From Rostratula benghalensis (taxonomy: Eukaryota > Chordata > Aves > Charadriiformes > Rostratulidae), in assembly GCA_013399305.1 (NCBI GenBank), contig VXAI01000020.1, positions 6,456,607-6,520,606 of the forward strand: DNA of 64,000 nt, read 5' to 3'. Shown here in pieces: positions 48,395 through 59,988 of the stretch. Each line of letters starts with the position of its first letter. Within the stretch, counting starts at the first letter, position 1. Both the position numbers and the translations under genes were made by a program. The notes under the pieces were generated by a model. That model saw only the letters and a list, made by a program, of their open reading frames with translations, had not been told where the DNA came from and did no database searches.

Positions 48395-48600
48395 AAAAGT
48401 GTTACATAATGGACCTATTTAAATTACACAGTTGCTACTTGCCTTTGCATAGTAATAAAGATGCAGTTAATAGCTTCCACTTCATTTAGCTGCTAAATTC
48501 TGCTTTGTTTCAGAGATCAACTCCACTGCAATAACTACATTGTTCTTTGCTCGTTAATCACTATTATTTGCTCCCCTTTGAATTGTTGTGAAGTTTCAGA
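48395..48600. promoter_or_regulatory. Candidate conserved non-coding patch
   Basis: Non-repetitive, TAAT-rich text (agatgcagttaatagcttcc; ctcgttaatcactattattt), a tttgcatagtaataaag octamer-like site and acattgttc (SOX-like). It resembles a conserved enhancer but is unverified. Confidence 0.25.
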
Positions 48601-49099
48601 ACACAAGCAAGTCCTCTGGCAGACAGATGAACGTGTTGATCTATTAGCCCTTTTAGGCTCTATTATTTAGACAAAGTATTACTATTATAATGGTTTACAG
48701 ACATTAGTAGCTCATCTTAGGGCTTCACTGTGCAGCCCATGCTACCACAGCAGCTCTGAAGTGGAACTCCATTGATGTCTATTTGTTCTATGCAAAAGAT
48801 GGTTCATTTTAATTTTTTTTTTATTTAATTTGCATTCCTACCATTTATGTATCTTTACAACGCTATGTACTGCAGAATGTTGCCACAAACTTACTCCTTG
48901 AACTGAAGTCTTGTATCATTACAAGATCTGGCCGCAGGAGATATGCAAACAGTTGTAGATACATGGTAGGTAGTGTTCTTCAGCAAAAGGGCAGTCCAGT
49001 GCAACAGTAGTACTAATACAGATGGAAGTGTTGGAGCAGGTTATTCTGTCATCTTAATATTTACATGGGAATTGCAAATTAGGGTGCATAAGACACCAC

Positions 49100-49120
49100 T
49101 TTTTTTTTTTTTTTTTTTTT
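49100..49120 (+). repeat. Poly-T run (T21)
   Basis: Uninterrupted 21 T, then ctctttcac. A cag (49150-49152) after a further T/C-rich stretch is a possible acceptor. Confidence 0.9.
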
Positions 49121-50387
49121 CTCTTTCACATATTTTTAACAAAATCTTTCAGTTAACATCTCATTAAGCACATGGGAAGAATCTCCCCAGCAATTCCTTT
49201 TGCTCAGACCTCATAATCAATGAATTCCTGTGGAGTAAAAGCTTCATCTAAATTTCACCAATTACGGTCCCTGCAATCCACAATTCACTGTCACATTTTT
49301 ACTACGTGTATTTCCTACATCTTATGTTTAGTGGTCATAGTTATAATCTCTCTCTCTATATATGCTTTTTCCTATGATGAAGCAGCTCCTGCCATTACAT
49401 GCTTTTCATTTAAAATGCTCTCCATTTTGGCCAAGCGTATTTGCTGTGTTTGCTGTCCTATCTATAGGGTTGCAAAGAACAGAAAAGAAAAACAGCCTGA
49501 GGTGAATTGATTGAGCTCCTACATAGAAAACATAGCATGTCTGTTATTAATTAGTCCTGTATTTATTAGCAGGACTCCTTGCAAAGAAATTGCTATAGCA
49601 TTTACACACCTTTCAAAACATACAAATTGTGGTAGGTGCCAGACTTATCTCTGGGACCTGCTGCACCTACTGAGTAGATCTCAGACTACCTGGGATGGAC
49701 TGTGGTGTCTGCTGAGATCATGTTGTGCCTCTTTTCCCAGGGACTTTGGACCCTGGCTGGCAGAAGTCCAGAAATCTGACAGTTTAGTGCCCAAAGTCGT
49801 AGTCTGCTCTTCAGAGTAACGGCCACTGGGCTCCGTCAAGTGAACTTAACTTACTCACCCAGTCCGGTTATCTCATCCTCTTTGTGTTTATTTGAATTTG
49901 TAAGGTGCTTCCTGTACAAAAGCTTTTATGAGGGGTCTGTATATGTTGAACTGTTCAGAGGCCTTGCCGTGGTGCTCTTACAGGGCCATACTTTGCTATC
50001 TCTGAACACTCATGAGAATGCACCCAACTACTCAAATACTTGTGAGTGGACTCTGACACTGCACAAACATGAGTTCCAATCTAATGAAAAAAATTGGGAG
50101 AGCATTTATGAACAATATTTGCATGTTCTCTCTCCCATCTTCAGTCACAGCTCTGCCTGCATCACTGGTTTATAGCAGCAGTTCAGACTAGCATAATAAA
50201 TAATCCACAATCACTGAATATGGGTTGTCACTGTGGACAGTTTACTTGGTTTTCTGAGCATTTAGAAACAGTATTTCTCACCTCTACCACACAAGTCTTT
50301 TCACTACCCTGCCAACTTCTTGAAGGGAAAAATAACTTCATTCTGGTTTGAGGTATTTCAAAAGTTATGTGAGGAAAAGCTTAGGTG

Positions 50388-50456
50388 TTTTTTTTGGTAG
50401 GTTGTTTTTGGTGTGGTTTTTTTTGGTTTTTTTTGTTTTTTTTTTTTTTTTTTCAG
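50388..50456 (+). repeat. G/T-rich tract ending in T18 and CAG
   Basis: T runs broken by GG, ending in T18 (50436-50453) and cag (50454-50456). As a sequence this is a textbook polypyrimidine tract and 3' splice site. A caggtatg donor-like site follows 15 bases later (see findings). Confidence 0.8.
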
Positions 50457-51641
50457 GAACGTTTAGCTCAGGTATGCATCTCACTTCTAAATAAGCTACA
50501 TTTTAGGAAGCATTTATGTAATCTCTCTGCAGTGGGAATGTTCAGAAATATTCACATTTGAAAATGGGAATGTTGCACCAGTAGAGCTCAAAGCTATGTC
50601 TGTCTGAAGAGAGTAACCTGTGGCAAAGTCCCAAAAAGCTATTGCCATGCTTGGAGCAGAATTTATTTTAGCCTCTAAAAGAAGTTATGTGTCTAGTATC
50701 TTAGTTTTTTGAGGTCCTTCTACCATCAAAAGTGTGCAAAAAAGAGATCCTTCCACTGAAGATGCCTGTGGAGATGTCTGTTGATTATAGAAGAATCACC
50801 TGTAATTTAGACATCTTCCGGTAGATGCTTAACTTTAAGACTTGGTAAGATAGGTGACAGGAATCCTTCTGCTTACTTTTACATATAAAGCTTCTGAAGT
50901 GTGGATTCCCAGAACCTGACCTTTCAAGCCTAACTAGATATCTGAGCCACTGACTGAAGTCAGACTCCCTGGCACTTCCCACTGTGCTGCCGGGCTGTGA
51001 AAAGGTGCAAGGAGTCACATCCAGAACAAGAACATCTGCTTACTATGCTGTCTTCATGTGGACATCAACACTGCAAATCAGCATTATGCAAACAAACTCT
51101 TTTCCTTAAAAGAATCACTTATGCTAGTAATTTTTAGGCCTACTGAAAGCTAGCTCTTCTTTGTTGGTTTCAAATACAAATGTCATTTGCCTTATCTCCA
51201 TAGAGAGGTCCACAAGTGCCTCTAGTCATCACTGTCAATAATGAGCTGCTGAAAGAGAAACCAAGATTGCAGATAAGCATCCATAGCTCACCATCAGAGC
51301 AGTACTTCCATTACAGGAATTGAGAGTTCAGGTGTGCAGTCAACTCTGGAGTTTACTTGTCCTGGAGTTGGATAATTCTGTTCAGGAGAATCACAAATAT
51401 TGCAAAACATGTATGAACCAAGCAATGAACTGAATTACTCTTTGAAAAACCTGGTACACAGATTTCTGTGGAACACAGAAATAGCAGGAAAGGCATGGCC
51501 TAAAGTTTTTGGGTTATACAAATCATAGTGTTGTGCCAAAGCAGTAGCATTAGTGGCACATGGGAAAAGATCAGTCTACAGTCTCAATGATGCTCCACAA
51601 ATAATTGGAAATTGTGCAGGAGTGGAATTTTGGAAGTCATA

Positions 51642-51712
51642 TGAACATAAGAATTAGCGTATTTGATCAGACACAAATCCAGCTTTTTGAGCATCTTGTC
51701 TATGACACTTCC
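51642..51712. mobile_element. Possible ancient CR1-type fragment
   Basis: gaacataagaattagcgtat, then gatcagacacaaatccagct, then gcatcttgtctatgaca echo a phrase common in reptilian CR1 copies (acataagaa...gtcagac.aa..gtccatct...atcctgtct). Divergence is high. Confidence 0.35.
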
Positions 51713-51984
51713 TATCCTTTATTTTTATTATTCTACTTGCATCTTGGTTATGTCCGGAATTCCCAGTAAAATCAAGACTCTGCTGCGTAAGTGTATGCTC
51801 AAAGCCATTCTCTGCCCCAAAGAATTTACAGTCTGAATCTGGGAGAATCTCCAAACTGTTGGAGCTTACCCTAGTGCCATAAAATGATCCATCTTAAAAG
51901 TTCACTCTGGCAAAATATCCTAAGCATCTACTTAAGAGGTGCTGAGTGACCTCATTTAAACCAATCCTGAGGATTAGGCACAAT

Positions 51985-52047
51985 GTTTGTTTAAGTATTT
52001 TGAGATCCTGAGATATAAGAAGCTTTGGAAGTGCAAAGATTTTTTAA
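51985..52047 (+). mobile_element. MIR-type SINE 3' tail
   Basis: agtattttgagatcctgaga followed by taagaagctttggaagtgca and aag tracks the conserved MIR tail (agtgctttgagatcctcagatgaaaggcgctatagaagtgcaaag) closely. The body upstream is not recognisable. Confidence 0.7.
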
Positions 52048-52049
52048 CT

Positions 52050-54475
52050 GGCTTAATATGTTTTTGTATTTATTTGTAGATGTACAACTTAGGCAGTATA
52101 AAATTTGACAGCTAAGACTAGTCATGAAATTTCTCCAGGAAAATAAAAACCTGTTAACAATTTGCTGACATTCATGAAAACCCCTAAATGCTTCCAAATC
52201 TGCTTCCAGGTATTCATATGCAAGAATTTGAAGTCTTTTGCATTGCAAATATTAGCAAATGCTTTTTAAATGATGCTCACTTTTCACACACTGTTTATAT
52301 AAGAGCTTTCGAGTAGCAGCAAATTGTACTCCTATTGAATTTCAGTTCACCTTTGTGCTGGCACTTGTACCAAAAATGGGTTTTTGGGGTTATTTTATAG
52401 GCAATCCAAGAGTCCATGTCAACCATTAAGGATCTGAATATAGGGTTACAAATAATAATAAGAATATATAATAAGAAAATACTGTATTAGTAATCATTTC
52501 TGCTTTACCCATGTGAGCAATTCAGTCAGTTTACTAATAATTTTATTAGGACACAAGAGACTGTGTATGCCATTTCACTGCCTTTTGAATTTCTCTATTT
52601 ACGTGTGAGAAGTGCAGCAAATAGAAAGAAAATAAACAATTCACTTTGGAGTCTTGGGTTATTTACCCACTTTGGATAACACTCTGTTAAAAACAGCCGT
52701 TGAATTTTTAAGGAATGATTTTCTTAAGAAAGCAGCGTTTAATTTTGCAATCCTAGTACTTCTCTATGGATTCATTGCTAGGATATTCATCCTATTTTAA
52801 ATTTAGCCGTCTGGAGAGTGTAAGCACAAGTGGGAAATTGAGAGAAAATGTTACCCTTTTTTCTTTCTCTTGTGTATAGCAAATTTGTGAAGTCTATCCT
52901 GGTGAGTCATGTCCAGCAGTTTCAATAATTTAGTCTCATTATTCAAAAATTCACTTGTGATTATAATGTTTTTTGATAATTTACAGTTTTGCTTCTTAAT
53001 AGTTCTGCCATCTTAGCCTAAGGGGTGCAGAACTGTGCCAGGCAGGGAAATAGGAACATTTGCAGTTTGGTAATATAATATGAATTCATTTGGAAGATTG
53101 ATTGTTTCTCCTTATTTTCCCTCATTAGTATGCCTTTCACTCCCTTTTTGCCACCTCTTCCTTCTGCAGTTGAGTGTCCAGTTGTATGGATTTCTGAAAT
53201 GAGAGAATCTGAATCTGAGAGATTCAGTGAGGATGAGGAGCAACTCATCACCCTGGTGTACGCCTGGAATCCGATCCAGCTCCTGCATCCCAGTGGTCTG
53301 TGGGGACAGAGGAGGTGGCAATCACAGCCACCAGAACTAAAACACATTGTTGCAAATGTCTCCTGATGGGTTATTGTTCACAGTTTCCTAAAAGTTTTAC
53401 TACAGCTTGAGGCAGCCCAGGCATTTAAAGTTTAATCTCTACTCCTCTGACCCAGGCTCTTTCTCTGCCATCTGCACCCAAGACTTGCCTTCCTTTTGGG
53501 AAGTTCCAGGAGGAATATGATAGTAGCGGTTGCCTATATTCCGTGTATGAACATAAAGTGTGCCTTCATGTTACTGTAGGCCCAAAATCAGGACTCTTGT
53601 CTGATTTAATTTGTGCCTCTTTCTCCTTCAGCTGGAGTGAGGCTTCTCCTGCATCTGACCCTGCAGTTCCGTGTCATCTGTGGCCACCTATTCTAAAGCC
53701 AGTCACTCGGAGCCATGCTGTTGTGCCGAAGAGCTCCCCCAAATGCACTGGAAAGAGCAAGGAAATAGAAAGAAAAGCACCTCTGCTACTGCCTTGCAGA
53801 ACTTCTTTTCCCTGACCCTGTCATTTCTATAAACAACTTTCAATGAGAAAAGTGGGAATTTGGTGTGGAGAGTGGGAAAGAAATATCAGCTTGGAGGAGG
53901 AGAGGGAGACTGGGAAGGGCAGGAGCCTGGGAAGGGTGGTAGCAAACTGGGGCCTGGGGGAGACTAAATCTCTCTGGAGAAGTAAAAGAGTACGGAGCTG
54001 CCTGTGACTGAGGATGTGTCGTTGCTGCCAGTGGGCTTGGTGGCCCAGACAGACTTGCCAAAATATGAGAGCATACAATTGCCTAAGGAGCATTGTTGAG
54101 TCAATCTTATAATTTTCTCTATTTGTCCAAGGTATTTTGTTTATTCTCTGTATTTAATCTCCGAGGGACTCTTCCGTGAGCGGTTGAAGGGCACCTTAAT
54201 TAACAGCAGCAGTAATGGCTGGCAGGGAGGTAGCAGTGTGTGTCTCCTCTCCTGCCCTGCCATTTCTTCGGTCAAGGAAGTCACTTGCACTTTCTTTCAT
54301 CATTCCTCCTCCTCCTCTCTCCCTCCCCCGTGTCCTGACTCCCTGCCCTGATTCAAGATCTTGAAGGTCTGCTGGTGGTAGCCGTGGTGGCTGCAGGGAG
54401 GAGGGAGTGGGGGAAAAAGCAGAGGGAGTAAAATAAGTGTCAAGGAATTCATTGTCTGTTCTCCACCTGTTGTTA
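52050..54475. other. Non-coding stretch, no gene seen
   Basis: AT-rich to about 53100, then of mixed composition. Frames of 109 codons (53018-53347 minus) and 90 codons (53543-53815 plus) are unrecognised. A pyrimidine-rich run lies at 54303-54330. Confidence 0.5.
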
Positions 54476-54479
54476 TTCT

Positions 54480-54910
54480 GGTCCCAATCAACCTGCTAGC
54501 CAGGCTGGAGCCAGTGGCCATCTGGAAACACTGCTCTGTTTATAAACTTGGCATGAAGCAGCACTCCCGGGCCCTGACCTCCCACACAAATCTGGAAACA
54601 ATTAGAGCAAGATGATAGGCAGGCAGCAGGGAGAGCAGGGGAGGGAAAAAGAGCGTGTGAGAGAGGAGGCTGCAGAGAAGGGGAAAAACAGACCGAGAGA
54701 AGGGGAGCGTGGAGAAGGTGGCAAATGTTTCTGGGATGCAAATATTTATGCCCACCTTAAATGACCGCTGGCTCATTAATTATTGGCCTTGCCAAAACAT
54801 CTTTTTTTTCCATGAAGGCTAGGGCATGCCTTTTCGCCTCCCCGGCAACACAGGTTTTCCAAATTATATTTTATGTTTTAAACTGCTAAAAGTTTGCCTT
54901 TATGACTCTT
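54480..54910. promoter_or_regulatory. Candidate conserved element with purine tract
   Basis: A long purine-rich tract (about 54600-54720) is followed by an exact octamer ATGCAAAT (54736-54743) inside gggatgcaaatatttatgcc, and by ggctcattaattattggcct, a homeodomain-type site beside an NF-Y/NFI-like motif. The segment is non-repetitive. Enhancer function is inferred from motif content alone. Confidence 0.3.
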
Positions 54911-54914
54911 AGGA

Positions 54915-57900
54915 AATTAAGATGGGTCTGTTAGGTCCACACGCTCAGACCCATACACATCCTGTACTTGGTGGCATTGAGAACTGGAGTCCAAATATTG
55001 CGGCTCCCGCCCATCTCCCATTAGGAGTAATGTCTTCCTCTGCTACTCGCACACCCCTGTGTGCTGCTTTCCAGAAAGGATGGCTCCCAGTCTCCAGCTC
55101 TCCGGAGTGTGGGAGTCATTTGGGCTCAATGCTCTCAAGCCTTCTCTTGCCCCACCCTACCCACCCATTCTTATTGCAACTCATCATCCTCTTTACTGGG
55201 AAGGCTGTGCTTTTCCTGGTCAAACCAGACCTTCAGTCACCGGGTTACTCCCTAGCTCCTCTTTAGATTTTGGACCTTTTCCCAGTCCTGCTCTTGACGT
55301 GCAGGTAGGCAGCCTGCCCATCACCAACCTGCCCCAGTGGAGCCTTGAGGAGAGCAAGGAAGAGCCACAGCTCATCATGAAAAAAACCCATGCATTTCCC
55401 TTTCTGGACACGTGGTATGGGCAATCCTGTCTGTGCTCTGGGTAGTTTTAACATAGCTTAATGCAGATGCCAATGTGTTAATTCACTTCTCAGATTGTGT
55501 CCTTTCAGTGTAAGATCTGCAAGAGTGAGTCCTGGGTGATACAAGCCTGACATTCATTTCTTCTGGCCTGCCTAAGGGTAGGATCCCTTTTGGCTCATCT
55601 GAAAAATCTGTTGCTTGCACATCCTGAGAAGCTGGGCCTTGAGTTTCAGGTGCAATAAAAGAGGGCTCCTTCCTGGTGTGCAGAGCTGCTGGTCCTGACA
55701 TTGATTTTTTTTTCTCTCAGAGTGCACCCCAGTAGATCCCTGTGCTGTGATCAGGTCACCATCATTGCTGCTGCTGGGGCAGCGGGGCTCGAGCTGGTGT
55801 AGCTGAGCGTGCAGTGTAACCCACACACCTCTTTGTTTCCTCGATTTTCTTCATCTGCCAGGCTTGGGTTAGTAGTATGCCTTGCTTATGAGGTACATTA
55901 AAGGTTTATCTGCCTTGTAATTCAGATATCAAAAAATATAGCTCAAAATGCCCAGGGTCTATTTTTTTTTCCTTGATACAGGCTTCAGCGGACTCACTTC
56001 TGGTATATATGTCTGGGGTCTCATAAGGGTGAGTGGCTTGCTTCAGCTATTTTGTGCTGGTCACGGTGCAGGCACGGCTTAAGTAAGACCAAGGCAACTG
56101 ATAATGCTTGTAACACCAGCAGTAGTGCAGAGAAGGAATGACTGGCTGCAAGATGAGGGTTCTTTGAATTTTGTGGCTGCCAGCGACTGGTGTGTTATAG
56201 AGAGGTGGCTGTGGTTTGATGTGGAATGGTCCTGCATGCTAAAAGAGGCACACAGGATCCACTCTATTGCTATTGTATATATATATATAACAGTAGCTCC
56301 ATTATCTTATGCTTACTTTCCTTCAAATGGTGAGCTATCACCATTGGATACACACTTACAGTATATTATCTGTGGTCTAGTCATTGGGGATGCTGGAAAC
56401 CTACTGAAAAACACTTAAAAGGACTTTTCCTCTCCAAGGGAGTTCAGTGGTTCAGACTTGTTAATCTGAATGAAATATTGCTATCATAATTAGTACTAAT
56501 TGGCAGCTTTGCCTGCACCCTCATCAGAGTCGGTGATTAGCTGAACAGAATGAGGAGGCTATAAATGCACGTCTATTCTATAGATAAATAAAGGACCTTA
56601 AGGTCAATTACTACCAAACCAGCACTTTTCAGAGCACTGTGTTCGTGTACTGCCTCCTTCCCTTACCAGAAATGTGTGTTTCACAACAGCTGGTTACTTT
56701 TCTCAGATTTGCAGTAAGCATCAAGTTATTACGTTGACGTCTGGTGTGGCTATTCCTATGCTGACCCACTCAGGAATGCATTTTGTTTTGACATGACCTT
56801 GGAAACTTAAAGGAATACAAAACACACAACATGTAGGCGTGTAAAAATAAATACAGGGAACCCACCAGACATGAATAGCAAAGAGGCTAGAAGCAATTCA
56901 GCCATAGGGCTAAGAAACAAATGGTTTCTTTATGTGGCTCTGGCTGTTCGGTAGCTGTACTTCAGAGCAATGTAATGGGTTTTAATGTTCATAAAAATGT
57001 TCAATCTGGTAAACCAATTTTTAGACTCTTACACAGTCTTGTTGAAATTGGATTCATTTGAACTGTAATATAAAATATTATGTTTACTTAACCCTTGTAA
57101 ACTGATCTCCTTTGTCTTCACAAACTTGCTGGGCAGTTAAGGACCTAACATTCCTTCCACAGTTAATAAAATTTTGCATTTTTCTCTCTATTCATAAACT
57201 TGATTACAGTCAGACCTGGTTAATCAGCATCAAACTTTTTTAACGCTCATTCTTTTAGATGGCTCTTTGTTGAAAAATAAATATGAAGGTCATATGTTGA
57301 GTCCTTGTGTATTATTAAGGTTCCTCAATTCTGCTTAGATTTTTGTGTGTGTGCAGCCCTGCAGATAGTGCAGCACGCATCGGCTGAGGTCTGAGTGTAC
57401 CTCTGATGCAAACTTTAAATCATGTCAGAGGCTTTGCTCTTTATAAAAGGTGATAATCCATTTCTGTCCTCATTTTTGACTCAAAGTGCTGGGGATGTGA
57501 ATGGCAGCTCAACATTCAAAGCTGTTTCCCTCTCTACCTATTTCCTGCATTTTCATCTGTCTCACGCCAGGCCCCTGGAGACATTTCATACAGGCATTTC
57601 TGTGTTACTTGCAAGTGGGCAAGAATAAACTACATTCCATATGGCCATTAGGTAGCCTTTTTGCTACATGCACGTTGCATTTCCCAAGGCACTCAGGATT
57701 TACAAAAATCCTCAAATGGTACAGTTGATGTTGATCAAAGGGTCCAAGATTCAAGGATTTATGAAGAAGGATTTTGAGGTTTTCTGTCTGAAATTTTGTA
57801 GAGGATACAGTGGTTGGAACAGTGTTTATAAATCCTAAAGCTTTTTCTAGAGGTAGCTGGTAGGTAGGAGTGAAATCCCTTTATAACCTTAAAAGACAAT

Positions 57901-58525
57901 ATAATTTGGTGTGCACTTTTGTTTTGTTAATTATTTTAACAATGAATGACTGGCATTTGGTTTGCTGAGCTCCTGGGGACTGTTTCACCCCACCCTCAGT
58001 GTGGAATATTAAACAAAGTGCAAGATAAGAATTTTAAATAAAAATGAATAGTGAAAGGACATAGTATGTTGTAACTTCAGCTTTCACCTTGGCACTGATT
58101 AATGACCACAGAAGATAAATGTAAAAGGTCAAACCTATCAATTTTAAAACAAGGAGCAATAACAGAGCTGCCATTTCTTAAGTTCAACCTTCCTGCTACT
58201 TTAAGTCCTGCTTGCACTGGCTTACGCTGAGTGCTCAGGAAGGCTTAGGCTGGCACTTTGCTTAAGCTGAAGTTTATCAGGACTAGTTTTCAGCTGTGAA
58301 TCAGATATGCCTTTGTGTATGAATTCAATATTCTGATACTAGTTGGACAGATGTGAAGCTATGCAGAAGTTTAGCAAAGCAGCTACCGAAATAAGGCAAG
58401 AAAGTATGAGACCCTTTTGTGCGTGTGTCTCTTCATGTGTGTAAGGAAGATAGCTCCAGCTCTGATGAAGCATCTGTATTTCATCGAGGTGCTGCTTTTT
58501 ACCCAGTTTTATGACATGACTAATC
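54915..58525. other. Non-coding stretch, no gene seen
   Basis: The first kilobase is of mixed composition, with overlapping unrecognised frames on both strands (up to 128 codons, 55059-55445 plus). The remainder is AT-rich. A short (AT)n lies at 56275-56289, and the text near 57150-57260 is TAAT-rich. No gene was supported. Confidence 0.5.
56275..56289 (+). repeat. Short (AT)n run
   Basis: Simple dinucleotide repeat. Confidence 0.8.
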
Positions 58526-58530
58526 AAAGC

Positions 58531-58612
58531 ACCAGGAGATCAAGTATCTTGCTCAAGGTCACAGATCGATTCGCCGGCTCTGACTCAAAATTTCAGCATG
58601 GCTCCAGCTTTC
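58531..58612 (-). mobile_element. MIR-type SINE remnant
   Basis: ggagatcaagtatcttgctc, then aaggtcacagatcgattcgc, then ggctctgactcaaaat follows the reverse-complement MIR core (gagattaagtgacttgctcaaggtcacacagc...gcagagc). Minus strand, ancient. Confidence 0.65.
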
Positions 58613-58614
58613 CA

Positions 58615-59020
58615 ATAACACAGCCCCTTTGAACTCCCAAACTAAAGGCAATACAAATGACTGTGTAGAGTGTAACCAATACAAAGACTTTTTTTTTTAA
58701 ATGGTTTGATATTCACTTTTAAAATAATCCATGGAGAGAAAGTACATTAAGAGGGACTAGGAAGGGAGAAAGTGAAAGAAAATGCCATGTTCTGAGTTCA
58801 CAAAATTGTAAAAAGGACTTGTACAAACTGCCTTCATGCCCAGACCATGAATACACAGCTTGGATGTTTCAAAGTCTTTTCTACAGAGTGCCTTGTAATC
58901 TCTATCCTCAGCATCCTGTTTAAGAGAAGCTATTAACTACTTGCAGTACTTTCCTTCCATTTTTCGGTAAGATAATATGAGGCAAAGGCCAAGAGCTAAC
59001 GTCAGGATCTGTCCAAAGCA
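58615..59020. other. Non-coding stretch, no gene seen
   Basis: AT-rich DNA between the MIR remnant and the T26(GT)n repeat. Nothing was recognised. Confidence 0.55.
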
Positions 59021-59021
59021 C

Positions 59022-59025
59022 TTTT

Positions 59026-59060
<35 letters not shown>

Positions 59061-59075
59061 TGTGTGTATGTGTGT
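59022..59075 (+). repeat. T26 plus (GT)n microsatellite
   Basis: Twenty-six T (59022-59047) pass directly into about 13 GT units (59048-59075, one GTAT interruption). It is likely length-polymorphic. It marks the left edge of the CpG-bearing block that follows. Confidence 0.93.
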
Positions 59076-59089
59076 TAAAGAGGTCTGTT

Positions 59090-59760
59090 AGTCGATATTT
59101 TTGAAGTGGCAGAAAGGAAGCACCGGGGCAGTGTCCTTCCTGGCTCTGCACGGCTTCCTGCGCGCTTCCCTGCCGGAGCGTTACTCAGAGCCCTGCAACA
59201 ATCCATGCTCAGCCTCCCACGCCATCGTCTGCCTGGCTTTGATTTTCTGAGCTTGTGCGATCGGCCGGTCGGTCTGTTCTCTGACTTAACGATGAGTGTA
59301 CAGGTGGCAGAGCAAAGAGCCAGCAGAAACATCGCCGTGATTCAGAGATTGAGAATGATCTCTGCCTGCGCGTCTCTGCATACACCTGCCTTTTAATGCT
59401 GCAGTAGACAGAGTTGCGTAATGGGCCCAGATTAAAGTCTACAAGGCTCTTGGATAAGCCTGTTGTGGTTAAAAAATTAAATAAATAAAATAGAGGTGAC
59501 TGATTGCTGACTAAACTCTTTTCACGCGCACATTTCTCATATCCCCAGTGATGAACTCTCTCCAAACTTCTTCCCACCTGTTTATGGCTTGGCTCTCTGG
59601 GCCAGGTACTGTTCCCATTGGCACAAGTGCAAATCCAGTTACCTGATGTAAATTAAAACCAGTTGGGTTACTCGGGCTTTGCATCGTTCTAGTCATTGTG
59701 GAGCCATGATTTGTGAATGGAGCGATGTCTAGCGCTGTAATTTCCTGCAAATGGTGAAGA
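59090..59760. promoter_or_regulatory. Candidate enhancer or promoter block, CpG-bearing
   Basis: The left half (59095-59360) is GC-richer, with about a dozen CpGs including cgatcggccggtcgg. The right half holds GTTGCGTAAT (59413-59422), a close match to PAR-bZIP/C-EBP sites, and acctgatgtaaattaaaacc. It is non-repetitive throughout. Overlapping frames on both strands (up to 122 codons, 59209-59577 minus) are unrecognised. This is the most enhancer-like block in the right half of the window, but the call is inference. Confidence 0.32.
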
Positions 59761-59969
59761 AGATGCTGATTTTGCCTGCAGCAACAGCTGCTGAGAAAGG
59801 GAAGAGAAAAACCTTTGCAAGCGCAGGAGGAGATAACAAAGGCAGCACGAAAGGAACAGTCAAAGGACCCTGATTATCTTTGGCTAAGTGTTTGTTCACT
59901 GAAAGAAATGAGGATTTGCAGGCTTTTTGGTTTTCAGTCTTTTGTGGGTGTGTCTTCTATCGCTTTTCC

Positions 59970-59988
59970 TTTTTTTTTTTTTTTTTTT
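59970..59988 (+). repeat. Poly-T run (T19)
   Basis: Uninterrupted T run followed by aaatataatc. Confidence 0.9.

Larger units (their letters stand above)
48605..51640. other. Non-coding stretch, no gene seen
   Basis: AT-rich DNA with T21 at 49100-49120 and the G/T-rich tract at 50388-50453. Frames of 96, 102 and 111 codons (49220, 49511, 49840, all plus) follow one another but show no domain, no shared reading frame and no splice logic that I can defend. Confidence 0.45.

Noticed and set aside
49677..49719. Inverted repeat gatctcag ... ctgagatc
   Set aside because: Arms are only 8 bases with a 27-base loop and no small-RNA-like extension, so chance is likely.
50785..51018. Possible old repeat or short gene around a 77-codon minus-strand frame
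   Set aside because: A few phrases faintly recall reptilian dispersed repeats, but no ordered match could be built and the frame is unrecognised.
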